From: Sphingomonadales bacterium | GTDB lineage: Bacteria > Pseudomonadota > Alphaproteobacteria > Sphingomonadales > Sphingomonadaceae | Length of the DNA stretch: 13,217 bases | Direction: 5' to 3' | NCBI GenBank assembly: GCA_027489295.1 | Contig: JAIYAA010000331.1 | Coordinates: 1 to 13,217 of the forward strand | In this document: piece after piece, positions 1 through 6,659 of the stretch | Numbering within the stretch: position 1 is the stretch's first letter | How the letters are laid out: every line of letters begins with the position of its first letter | The notes under the pieces: generated by a model | Seen by the model: the letters and a program-made list of their open reading frames with translations, nothing else | The model's database searches: none | What the model was told of the DNA's origin: nothing | Position numbers and translations under genes: made by a program

Positions 1-317
1 ACGCCGCGCGCGGTGCCCTGCACGAACTGGCCGACCTCCACGCCGTCCGGCACGTACGACCCGACGATCACCGCATCGGCTGCGGCGATCGTCTCCCGCC
101 ACGCGTCGAGATCGGCGAGCGTGCGATAATATTCCAGGCGGCAGAAATCGGGATCGCTCAGATCGCGGTGGGCGCCGGCATACCAGGGCACGTCGCGCTC
201 GAGGAATAATACGTCATGTCCCCGGGCGGAGAACGCACGGAGCAGGGCGCGGTAGGTAGTGGCGTGGCCATTGCCCCATGAGGAGCCGAGGCTGAGGCCA
301 AGGACGATCAGCTTCAT
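1..317 (-). CDS. CgeB-like glycosyltransferase, N-terminal part (3' end outside window)
   Basis: Only the first 105 codons are present; the gene runs off the left edge. The visible protein begins MKLIVLGLSLGSSWGNGHAT and continues with an ARGHDVLFLERDVPWYAG segment. This is the Rossmann-like N-terminal half of a GT-B glycosyltransferase of the CgeB-like type, which usually transfers a sugar from a nucleotide donor in the cytoplasm. The ATG at 317-315 overlaps the stop codon of the upstream gene as ATGA, and an AAGGA Shine-Dalgarno lies 7 bases before it, so the start is well supported. It is the sixth and last visible gene of the leftward operon. Its opening is clearly related to the openings of the next two genes (hydrophobic strand, SL-SS-W-NG, then ARGH), so it is the third paralogue in tandem. 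The donor and acceptor cannot be read from the sequence, and the C-terminal nucleotide-sugar site is not visible. Confidence 0.85.
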   Translation of the reverse strand, partial: MKLIVLGLSLGSSWGNGHATTYRALLRAFSARGHDVLFLERDVPWYAGAHRDLSDPDFCRLEYYRTLADLDAWRETIAAADAVIVGSYVPDGVEVGQFVQGTARG

Positions 318-1402
318 GCAGCGTTCCTTTCGCGGGGCTGGTAGGCGCGGAGAATGCGATCGACCTGCGCACCGCGGAGATCGTAGCTGTGCTCGGCCAG
401 TACGCGGGCGCGTGCCGCTTCGCCGATGGCTTGGGCGCGCTGCGGGGTCAGCGCGGCGAGGTGATCGGCCACGTCCTGTCCGTCGCGTGCGACCAGCACC
501 TCGCGATCGGGCGTGAGGAAGAGCTCGATGCCCTCCCAAGCATCGGTGATCAGGCAGGCTGCCGCCCCGGCCGCCTCGAATACGCGCGTGGCAGGGGAGA
601 AGCCGATCGCCGCCATCGAATCGCGCGCGACGTTCAGCACCGCCTGCGGCGTGCAGTTGAAGGCGTTGTGATCGGCGGTGCCGACATGGCCGATTGCGCG
701 CACGTTGGCCGGCATCGCCTTGTCGTGCCAGCCATTGCCGCCGAGCAGGAAAGCGCGTGCCGGCGCAAGGCGGGCGGCCTGCAGGAAGAATTGGTCGATC
801 CGCGCCTCGCGATCGGGCAGCCGGTTGGCCAGCAGCGCAAGATCGGCGGTGAAGCGGGCGTCCGGCGACGCCGGATGATGCGTCGCAGGATCGAGCGCAT
901 TGTACACCGGGATACAATCCCGCGCGCCCATCGCCCGATAGGCGTCGATCACCGGCGGACCGCCGCCATAGGTCAGCACCAGGTCGATTTCCGGCAGCAT
1001 CGTGCGCACCGGATGGGCCGCATCCCCGCGCATTTCGTCGAGAGTAGCGGCGGCGTCCACATCCCAGAAGATGCGCAGTGCATCGGGGCGGGGCGCGGTG
1101 CGCAGCGCCTCGATCAGTTCGCGATCGAACACACCGACGCCGCTGGCCTTCACCACCACGTCGGCGTCCTGCGCCTCTGCGAGAACCTGGCGGAGCCCGT
1201 CCTCGGACGCGGGATACACCACCACCTTCGCCCAGGGGGGCGGATCGATGTCGCGGTGCAACTGGCGATCGAATGCATCCGGCTCGTAGAAGGTGATGGC
1301 GTGACCGCGTGCGGCGAGAGCCTTCAGGATGCCACGATAATAAGTAGCGGCACCGTTCCAGTAGGAGGAGAGGAGGCTGGATCCGTAAAATGCGATCTTC
1401 AT
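314..1402 (-). CDS. CgeB-like glycosyltransferase (362 aa)
   Basis: A complete 362-residue GT-B type glycosyltransferase. The N-terminal domain opens MKIAFYGSSLLSSYWNGAAT, with ARGHAITFYEPDAF at 31-44. The C-terminal domain, about 185-350, has the layout of the Glyco_trans_1_2 (CgeB) family: an SPATRVFEAAGAAACLITD block at 269-287, then WEGIELFLTPDREVLVARD at 289-307, where the Glu-rich stretch would hold the nucleotide-sugar. There is no signal peptide or membrane segment, so it should be cytoplasmic. The ATG start (1402-1400) overlaps the upstream stop as ATGA and has a GAGGA Shine-Dalgarno 6 bases before it. Its own stop overlaps the next start in the same way, so translation is probably coupled. 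It is paralogous to both flanking genes. Family membership is strong, but the sugar and acceptor are unknown. Confidence 0.9.
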   Translation of the reverse strand: MKIAFYGSSLLSSYWNGAATYYRGILKALAARGHAITFYEPDAFDRQLHRDIDPPPWAKVVVYPASEDGLRQVLAEAQDADVVVKASGVGVFDRELIEALRTAPRPDALRIFWDVDAAATLDEMRGDAAHPVRTMLPEIDLVLTYGGGPPVIDAYRAMGARDCIPVYNALDPATHHPASPDARFTADLALLANRLPDREARIDQFFLQAARLAPARAFLLGGNGWHDKAMPANVRAIGHVGTADHNAFNCTPQAVLNVARDSMAAIGFSPATRVFEAAGAAACLITDAWEGIELFLTPDREVLVARDGQDVADHLAALTPQRAQAIGEAARARVLAEHSYDLRGAQVDRILRAYQPRERNAA

Positions 1403-2514
1403 GCAGCGTCCTCGACAAGGTGATGTGCGGGAGAAAGCCGGGAGACGATGGCGAGCAGTTCATCGACCCGGTGGGCGCAGCTGTGGCGGGCGCGGATCGT
1501 CTCCAGCCCGTGCGCGACGAGTTCGGCCCGAAGCGCGGCATCGTCGCGCATGGCGGCAAGGTGCCGGGTCATCTCCGCGCCGTCTCGCGCGACAAGATAG
1601 TCGGTGCCGGGGCGGAACAGCTGTTCGGCATCGTCCCAGGGCGCGGAGACCAGCGGGATGCCGCAGGCAAGCGCCTCGAACACGCGGATCGTGGGAATGC
1701 CGGGCAGAATGGTCGCATAATAGCGGCGGGGCACATGCACGGTGGCGAGATGTTGCGCGAAGATCGCGGGCGCATGCGCGTTCGGCGCCCAGCCATGATA
1801 GCGCGCGCCGCGCCGGGCGAGCATGGCGGTCGCTTCTGCGGGGTAACGCACGCCATAGATATCGAGCGGTAGCCCGGCGTCTGCGGCCGGGCGGAACAGG
1901 AAATGCTCCAGCTCCTCGGTGCGCTCGCCGTCGCCCCAATTGCCGATCCAGACGAGGCCTTGCCGATCGCCTTCCTGCGCCGGCGGCTGAAAACGACGAA
2001 GGTCCGCTGCCTCGTGCCATACCCAGACGCGATCGCCCCAGCCCCAGCGGCGATAGACCGCCGCCAGCGCCTCGCCAAAGGCGAGCACGCCGTCATAGTC
2101 GTTCAGGTCATAGGCCTGCATCGCATGCGGATCGCTGACCGCGCGGTGATGCGTGTCGTGGAACAGCAGCGTGAAGGTGCCGCCCAACGCCCGCGCATGG
2201 CCGATGCGGGAAACCAGTTTGGGATCATTCCATTCATGGACAATCACCAGATCGGCGTCCCCGATCATCTCGGCAGGCGTGCACAACGGGGTGTAGGTGG
2301 ACGACCGCAGCTCCGGATAGGCCTGCCGATACGGCGCCAGGCCGTCCTGCCCGTGGTCGGCGAGCAGATTGGCCAGGCTCCAGGCGCCTTCCGGCTCCCA
2401 CACCTGCACGTCGTGCCCGCGAGCACACAGGTCGCTCAGCACGCCGCGCAGGAAATGCGCGTTGCCATGATTCCAGCACGATGCCAGCGAATGGGTGAAG
2501 TAGACGATCTTCAT
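1399..2514 (-). CDS. CgeB-like glycosyltransferase (371 aa)
   Basis: A 371-residue glycosyltransferase related to the two genes downstream of it. It opens MKIVYFTHSLASCWNHGNAH and has ARGHDVQVWEPEGAW at 31-45, parallel to the ARGH-EPD segment of its neighbour. Motifs include VIVHEWNDP at 90-98, LLFHDTHH at 116-123 (typical of the acceptor domain in this group), LVWIGNWGDGERTEEL at 187-202 where the C-terminal domain begins, and PTIRVFEALACGIPLVSAPW at 274-293, the Glyco_trans_1_2 signature. I chose the ATG at 2514-2512 because it overlaps the upstream stop as ATGA, has GGAAAGG about 8 bases upstream, and starts at the conserved MKI. The frame is open a further 247 codons upstream, but that extension reads antisense-like Arg/Pro/Gly-rich sequence inside the next gene and is not real. 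Function beyond sugar transfer cannot be assigned. Confidence 0.9.
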   Translation of the reverse strand: MKIVYFTHSLASCWNHGNAHFLRGVLSDLCARGHDVQVWEPEGAWSLANLLADHGQDGLAPYRQAYPELRSSTYTPLCTPAEMIGDADLVIVHEWNDPKLVSRIGHARALGGTFTLLFHDTHHRAVSDPHAMQAYDLNDYDGVLAFGEALAAVYRRWGWGDRVWVWHEAADLRRFQPPAQEGDRQGLVWIGNWGDGERTEELEHFLFRPAADAGLPLDIYGVRYPAEATAMLARRGARYHGWAPNAHAPAIFAQHLATVHVPRRYYATILPGIPTIRVFEALACGIPLVSAPWDDAEQLFRPGTDYLVARDGAEMTRHLAAMRDDAALRAELVAHGLETIRARHSCAHRVDELLAIVSRLSPAHHLVEDAA

Positions 2515-3623
2515 GCCGCGACCTTTCCGGCGGGCGCGCGCTCGGCGAGGAGCTGGCGGTACAGACGGTGCATGGCTTCGGCCATGCGGGCGGGGGCGTA
2601 ACGGCGCGCGCGCTCGGCAGCGGCATCGCCCAGGTGGCGGCGACGGGCGAGGTCGCCGATCACCTCTTCGATCGCCGTTCGGTAGGCAGCGGCATCGCGC
2701 GGGGGCACGAATATGGCCACCTCGCCCCACAGCTCCCGGAATACCGGGATGTCGGCCAGCACCAGCGCGCAGCCGGCGGCGGCCGCTTCCAGCACGGCCA
2801 GGCCGAACGGTTCGAAGCAGGCTGCCGAGACGAAGACCGGCCGTGCCGCGAGCCGTGCCGCCAGGGCTGGACCGTCCAGCTCGCCCAACAGGTGGAGATG
2901 GTCGAGCCGAACCGTTTCGCCGTGCGGCCCGGTGGCTGCGCCGGCGGCATGGAACGGGATGGCGAGTTCGCTCGCGACGGTGTCGAGCAGCGTAGCACCC
3001 TTTACCGAGTCCCACAGCCGACCGACGGTGAGCACGCAGTCCTGCGCCGGTTCGTGTCGCGGCGTGACCAGCGGTGTGCGTCCGTTGTGCACCACGATCG
3101 GTGCCTGCGGCAGTTGATACTGGCGCCGCACGACCTCGGCATAGGCAACCGAGGGGGCAACCACCGCATCGGCCGCGCGAAGGCCCTGCTCGGTCATGGC
3201 GCGGTGCCATTGGAAGCTCTGGTCGAGCGGTCGGTTGGCATGCGCGTGCTGCCACCAGGTGGAGACACAGCCATGGGTGACCGCCAGCATCGGCACGCCC
3301 GGGGCGGCCGAGGCGGCGAGGGTGGGCATGTTGAGGTGCACCAGATCGACCTCATGCTGCCGGGCGAGCCGGCCAATCGCCGCGCCTGCCGCGCGTACCC
3401 GATCGGGGACATCGCTCAGCCAGTCGAGCGGCAGCCCGGTCTCGACGAAGAGGGTCTTCGGGAGCGCGCCCGCCTCGTCGCGCTGGTCCTGGCGAGGCGC
3501 AGGGCCCATCTGCAGCAGGACGGTTTCCACCTCGAGCGCCGCAAGCGCGCGGGCGAGATCGACGCTGTATTGCCAGACGCCGCCCACCGCATCGGTGGTC
3601 ATCAATATCCGCAGCCGGGTCAC
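2511..3623 (-). CDS. GT4-family glycosyltransferase (370 aa)
   Basis: A retaining GT-B glycosyltransferase of the GT4 type. The N-terminal acceptor domain opens with ILMTTDAVGGVWQYSVDLARAL (6-27), whose glycine pair and following helix are typical of GT4 enzymes. It continues with DLVHLNMP at 93-100 and AVTHGCVSTWW at 114-124. The C-terminal donor domain has VLTVGRLWDSVKG at 197-209, with R202 and K208 as the usual phosphate contacts, and the E-x7-E motif, E271 and E279, in CFEPFGLAVLEAAAAG. Unlike the three genes downstream it is not CgeB-like. The start is GTG (3623-3621), overlapping the stop of the upstream epimerase as GTGA; no good Shine-Dalgarno is visible, which suggests dependence on coupled translation. 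No membrane segment is seen, so it is cytoplasmic or peripheral. Donor and acceptor are unknown. Confidence 0.92.
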   Translation of the reverse strand: MTRLRILMTTDAVGGVWQYSVDLARALAALEVETVLLQMGPAPRQDQRDEAGALPKTLFVETGLPLDWLSDVPDRVRAAGAAIGRLARQHEVDLVHLNMPTLAASAAPGVPMLAVTHGCVSTWWQHAHANRPLDQSFQWHRAMTEQGLRAADAVVAPSVAYAEVVRRQYQLPQAPIVVHNGRTPLVTPRHEPAQDCVLTVGRLWDSVKGATLLDTVASELAIPFHAAGAATGPHGETVRLDHLHLLGELDGPALAARLAARPVFVSAACFEPFGLAVLEAAAAGCALVLADIPVFRELWGEVAIFVPPRDAAAYRTAIEEVIGDLARRRHLGDAAAERARRYAPARMAEAMHRLYRQLLAERAPAGKVAA

Positions 3624-4705
3624 TGCGCGGGTGCCGCCACACGCGGGCCGTCCGCCCAGGCGTCCATTGGAATGCCGCGCTCGTCGGCGAGCCAGCGGGC
3701 GAGAGCAGTCACACCGTTGCGCCAGCCGATCGGTGCATCGAGCCCGAGCGCCGCCTGCGCCTTGCGGGTATCGGCGACGAAATAGCGCTGGTCGCCCGCG
3801 CGCCAGTCGTCGAAGTGCAGGTCCAGCGGGCGGCCGGTGACGGACTCGACATGGGCGAGCAGCGTCCGCAGGCTGACGGCATTGGCAGGTCCGCCGCCAA
3901 GATTGAGCGCCTGGCCGGCGATGCGATCAATCCTGCGCCACGCCGCGAGATAGGCGTCGACGGCATCCCGCACGTCGAGGATATCCCGCACCTGATGCCC
4001 GTCGCCATAGAGCGTGATCGGGCGCCCCTCGAGCGCGCGGATGAGGAAATGGGCGACCCAGCCCTGGTCCTCGGTGCCCATCTGGCGCTGGCCATAGATG
4101 CAGCTCATCCGCAGCACCGCTGTCTGCAGGCCGTAGCTGCGGGCGTAATCCAGGACATATTGATCGGCAGCACCCTTCGAACAGCCATAGGGCGTGTGGA
4201 AGTCGAGCGGCCGGGTCTCGCCGATGCCGCGGGCGTCCACCGCGGCATCCACGGGCCGATAGCCGCCGTCGCCACGTTCGAAGGCGAGATCGGCAAGATC
4301 ACCATAGACCTTGTTGGTGGAGGCGAAGATCACCGGCGGCGGGACCGGCGCGGTACGGGCGGCCTCCAGCAGCGTAAAGGTCGCCGCGATGTTGACCGCG
4401 AAATCCTCGGCCGGGTCGGCAAGGCTCGTCGTCACCGCTACCTGCGCGGCAAAATGGAAGACCGCACGCGCGCCGTGGACCGCCGCGCGCAGCGGCTCGG
4501 CATCGCGGATGTCGGCGATCACGGGGCGGATACGGTCGCCATGGCGCACCTGCAGCCAGGCAAGATTGCGCTCCACGCCCGGGCGACGCAGCGCGTCGTA
4601 GATCACCACGGTCTCGCCTTGCTGTGCCAGCCGATCGGCCAGGTTCGCGCCGATAAAGCCGGCGCCGCCGGTGATCAGGACGGGGCGTGCCATCGCGTCC
4701 GTCAT
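3620..4705 (-). CDS. NAD-dependent SDR epimerase, CDP-paratose 2-epimerase-like (361 aa)
   Basis: An extended short-chain dehydrogenase acting on a nucleotide-sugar. GGAGFIG at 13-19 binds NAD, the YGCSK motif gives catalytic Y173 and K177, and FASTNKVYGD at 127-136 carries the active-site Ser/Thr. The STNKVYGD block with the nearby RPVD segment is, from memory, characteristic of CDP-paratose (tyvelose) 2-epimerases, so a C2-epimerase-like reaction is the best guess. A generic UDP-glucose 4-epimerase or dehydratase remains possible. The length fits the family. Two in-frame ATGs occur; I chose the upstream one (4705-4703), which overlaps the preceding stop as ATGA, although starting at the inner ATG (4693-4691) would lose only four residues. 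It is the second gene of the leftward operon and presumably supplies a modified sugar nucleotide to the glycosyltransferases that follow. Confidence 0.9.
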   Translation of the reverse strand: MTDAMARPVLITGGAGFIGANLADRLAQQGETVVIYDALRRPGVERNLAWLQVRHGDRIRPVIADIRDAEPLRAAVHGARAVFHFAAQVAVTTSLADPAEDFAVNIAATFTLLEAARTAPVPPPVIFASTNKVYGDLADLAFERGDGGYRPVDAAVDARGIGETRPLDFHTPYGCSKGAADQYVLDYARSYGLQTAVLRMSCIYGQRQMGTEDQGWVAHFLIRALEGRPITLYGDGHQVRDILDVRDAVDAYLAAWRRIDRIAGQALNLGGGPANAVSLRTLLAHVESVTGRPLDLHFDDWRAGDQRYFVADTRKAQAALGLDAPIGWRNGVTALARWLADERGIPMDAWADGPRVAAPAQ

Positions 4706-5823
4706 GCGACGAGGCCCCGCTTCTCCAGTTCGGCGCGCGCCTGGGCAACGCGGTCCTCGGCGGTCTGCTGCTGCACCCAGTCGGCGAGTTCGGCGAGGCC
4801 GGTCTCGAAATCCTGTCGTGCCTCGAAACCGAGCCGCTCGCGGGCGAGGCTGGTGTCGCAGAAACAGTGACGGATGTCGCCGACACGGGCCTTGCCGACG
4901 ATCTCCGGCGTGGCATCGTTCCGGCCCATCGCGCGGGCGAGCGCCTCGGCCACCTGCGTCACCGAACGATCGTCGCCCGACCCGATGTTGAACGTCTCGC
5001 CGGCCGCCTGCGGCAGCGTGAGCGCTTCGGCGAAGGCGCGGGCGACGTCGCTCACATGGACGAAATCCCGACGCTGCGCGCCATCCTCGAAGATCATCGG
5101 GCGTTCGCCGTTGAGCAGTCGCGAGGCGAAGATCGCCAGCACGCCGGTATACGGATTGGAGAGAGCCTGGCCTGGACCGTAGACGTTGAACAGCCGCAGG
5201 CACGTCGTCTCGATGCCATAGGGCGCGCCCATGATGTGGGTGGTGCGCTCCTGCACATATTTGTTGAGCGCGTAGATGGAAGCCAGGCTCGGCCGCTTCC
5301 ACTCGGGCGTGGCCACGGGCTCCAGCGGGCGGCCGTGCGCATCGAGCGGATTCCACTGTTGCTGCCCATCGCGAACGATGCCGCGTTCGGCATTTTCCAC
5401 CAGCGCTCCATCGGCGTCGCGGTACAGGCCTTCGCCATAGATGCTCATCGACGAGGCGGTGACGACGCGGCGGACAGGATGGTCGATCAGTCGTTCGAAC
5501 AGCACCGCCGTGCCGACGTCATTGGCGGAGGTATAGCGCTCGACCTCATACATCGACTGCCCGACGCCGACTTCGGCGGCGAGGTGGATGACGCTGTCGA
5601 CGCCCTGCAGCGCGCGGGCCACCGCTTCGCCATCGCGGACATCGGCGCGGACAAGCTCGACCTCGGCCTCCAGCGCTTCCGGACGATCCCGCGTGCCGTG
5701 GACCTGTTCCAGCATCGAATCGAGCACGCGGACCTGATGCCCCCTGCGCAGAAGCTCGGCGGAGACCTGGCAACCGATAAATCCTGCGCCGCCCGTTACG
5801 AGCACCTTTTCCGCCATGTTCAT
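4702..5823 (-). CDS. NAD-dependent nucleotide-sugar epimerase/dehydratase (373 aa)
   Basis: First gene of the leftward operon and a member of the extended SDR family. GGAGFIG at 11-17 is the NAD site, VTASSMSIYGEGLY at 121-134 holds the active-site Ser, and YALNK gives catalytic Y184 and K188. LRLFNVYGPGQALSNPYTGVL (209-229) and DGAQRRDFVHVSDVA lie in the substrate domain. The SMSIYGEG block and the LASIYALNK context resemble dTDP-L-rhamnose 4-epimerases (WbiB type) more than housekeeping GalE, but the exact substrate is inference. Homologues of GalE length are about 340; this one has a longer insert between the Ser and Tyr motifs. The ATG at 5823-5821 is taken as start, with GGGAAAG just before it; a second ATG two codons in (5817) is possible. 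It is preceded by a 236-bp divergent control region with an EcfG-like promoter motif. Confidence 0.9.
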   Translation of the reverse strand: MNMAEKVLVTGGAGFIGCQVSAELLRRGHQVRVLDSMLEQVHGTRDRPEALEAEVELVRADVRDGEAVARALQGVDSVIHLAAEVGVGQSMYEVERYTSANDVGTAVLFERLIDHPVRRVVTASSMSIYGEGLYRDADGALVENAERGIVRDGQQQWNPLDAHGRPLEPVATPEWKRPSLASIYALNKYVQERTTHIMGAPYGIETTCLRLFNVYGPGQALSNPYTGVLAIFASRLLNGERPMIFEDGAQRRDFVHVSDVARAFAEALTLPQAAGETFNIGSGDDRSVTQVAEALARAMGRNDATPEIVGKARVGDIRHCFCDTSLARERLGFEARQDFETGLAELADWVQQQTAEDRVAQARAELEKRGLVA

Positions 5824-5903
5824 GCTTTCCCGTCTTGAAGATTAACATGCGTAAGTTGTGACATGACGGTGAATCGCTAATCGGTCCGTCTGACAAGAAT
5901 GCG

Positions 5904-5928
5904 AACAGCTTCTTCTTCATCTTGTTCC
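5904..5928 (-). promoter_or_regulatory. EcfG-like promoter motif for the leftward operon
   Basis: On the minus strand GGAAC (5928-5924) is followed by 16 bases and TGTT (5907-5904). Alphaproteobacterial EcfG-type general stress promoters have GGAAC-N16/17-cGTT, so this matches all of the -35 box and three of four -10 bases with correct spacing. Transcription would start near 5898 and leave a leader of about 75 nt before the first epimerase. Seen directly; the function is inferred. Confidence 0.45.
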
Positions 5929-5931
5929 CAA

Positions 5932-5949
5932 GATTGATCTGGCTCAATC
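5932..5949. promoter_or_regulatory. Perfect dyad between the divergent promoters (possible operator)
   Basis: GATTGA (5932-5937), six bases, TCAATC (5944-5949) form a perfect 6+6 inverted repeat. It sits 4 bp upstream of the -35 box of the leftward EcfG-like motif and about 44 bp upstream of the rightward one, where a dimeric regulator could influence both operons. As a single-copy 6-bp dyad in AT-richer DNA it could also be chance. Confidence 0.3.
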
Positions 5950-5992
5950 GGTATGTGTTGTACTGAATATGTGAAGATGATGTATGTTATCG

Positions 5993-6019
5993 GGAACTAT
6001 TACAGTCGGATGCTTGTTT
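5993..6019 (+). promoter_or_regulatory. EcfG-like promoter motif for the rightward operon
   Basis: GGAAC (5993-5997) is followed by 17 bases and TGTTT (6015-6019), again agreeing with the EcfG-type GGAAC-N16/17-cGTT(T) pattern. Transcription would begin near 6025 and give a leader of about 35 nt for the histidine phosphatase gene. Together with the mirror-image motif on the other strand it suggests that both operons answer to the same sigma factor. Confidence 0.5.
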
Positions 6020-6046
6020 CGTAGCATCTAAGTTGATGCTGTGAGC
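6009..6046 (+). promoter_or_regulatory. Alternative hairpins in the leader of the histidine phosphatase gene
   Basis: GATGCT (6009-6014), AGCATC (6023-6028) and GATGCT (6035-6040) occur in a row. The middle element can pair with either outer copy: a 6-bp stem with an 8-nt loop on the left, or on the right a 6-bp stem with a 6-nt loop, extendable to about 11 bp with G-U pairs (6018-6028 with 6035-6045). If transcription starts near 6025 only the right-hand one could form, and only in part. No Shine-Dalgarno is visible between it and the ATG at 6060. Confidence 0.3.
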
Positions 6047-6059
6047 TGCGTATATTCTG

Positions 6060-6659
6060 ATGACTGCAAAGGTGCACTTGATCCGCCACGGCGCACATGA
6101 CGATATCGGTCAGGTGCTGAGCGGTCGCAGCGCGCGCTCGCCGCTGTCGCCGGCGGGCCTTGCACAGGCGCAGTGGCTGGCGGCCCGGTTCGCACGGGAA
6201 AGCCCGATCGCAGCGATCCATTGCAGCCCGCGCGAGCGGGCACGTGCCACGGCCGAGATCATCGGAGGCCGCATCGGCGTGCGCGCAGAGGTCGTCGAGG
6301 CGCTGGACGAAGTGGAGTTCGGCGCCTGGACGGGCAGCAGCTTCGCCGCGCTGGCGCGCGACCCCGAATGGCAGGCCTGGAACCGGCAGCGCTCGACGGT
6401 CCGCCCGCCCAACGGCGAGACCATGGCCGAAGCCACGGCGCGGGCGATTGGCCATCTCGACGGGCTGGTCCGGCGGGGTGCCAGCGGGACCCTGCTCTGC
6501 GTCAGCCACTGCGACATCATCCGGGGCGTGGTCGCCCATTATCTCGGGCTGGGTCTCGATCGCCTGCTCGCTTTCGACGTGGATCCGGGGTCCGTCAGCA
6601 CGCTGCTGATCGGGAATTGGGGCGCGCGTCTGCTCACGCTCAACAGGGGACAGGAATGA
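6060..6659 (+). CDS. Histidine phosphatase (phosphoglycerate mutase-like) family protein (199 aa)
   Basis: A small cytoplasmic phosphatase of the histidine phosphatase (branch 1) superfamily. VHLIRHG at 5-11 holds R9 and the phospho-acceptor H10. CSPRERARATAEII at 55-68 carries the second conserved arginines. DEVEFGAWTG at 83-92 holds the catalytic acid, probably E86, and CVSHCD at 147-152 supplies the second histidine, H150. All key catalytic residues are present. In this setting, three genes before inositol-3-phosphate synthase, a role in dephosphorylating inositol phosphate or a sugar phosphate is attractive, but the family is promiscuous and this is inference. The ATG at 6060 puts the RHG motif at the usual distance from the N-terminus. 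No Shine-Dalgarno is visible upstream, which is odd for the first gene of an operon. The stop overlaps the next ATG by 4 bp. Confidence 0.92.
   Translation: MTAKVHLIRHGAHDDIGQVLSGRSARSPLSPAGLAQAQWLAARFARESPIAAIHCSPRERARATAEIIGGRIGVRAEVVEALDEVEFGAWTGSSFAALARDPEWQAWNRQRSTVRPPNGETMAEATARAIGHLDGLVRRGASGTLLCVSHCDIIRGVVAHYLGLGLDRLLAFDVDPGSVSTLLIGNWGARLLTLNRGQE

Noticed and set aside
389..1423. Long plus-strand open frame (344 codons) opposite the CgeB-like gene
   Set aside because: It reads antisense through a gene with clear family motifs, has Arg/His/Gly-rich low-information sequence and no ribosome binding site. GC-rich third positions commonly create such frames.
2515..3255. N-terminal extension of the 371-aa glycosyltransferase to 618 aa
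   Set aside because: The extra 247 residues are an out-of-frame reading of the GT4 gene. The conserved MKI start with a Shine-Dalgarno and ATGA overlap is at 2514.
2568..3785. 405-codon plus-strand open frame opposite the GT4 gene
   Set aside because: It is antisense to a gene with the E-x7-E and GR-K motifs. No recognisable domain or start signal was seen in it.
5824..5947. Short minus-strand frame starting MSQINLGNKMKKKLF in the divergent region
   Set aside because: It has no ribosome site, overlaps the first epimerase out of frame and becomes composition-poor. Its start lies upstream of the predicted leftward transcript start, so it is probably not transcribed.
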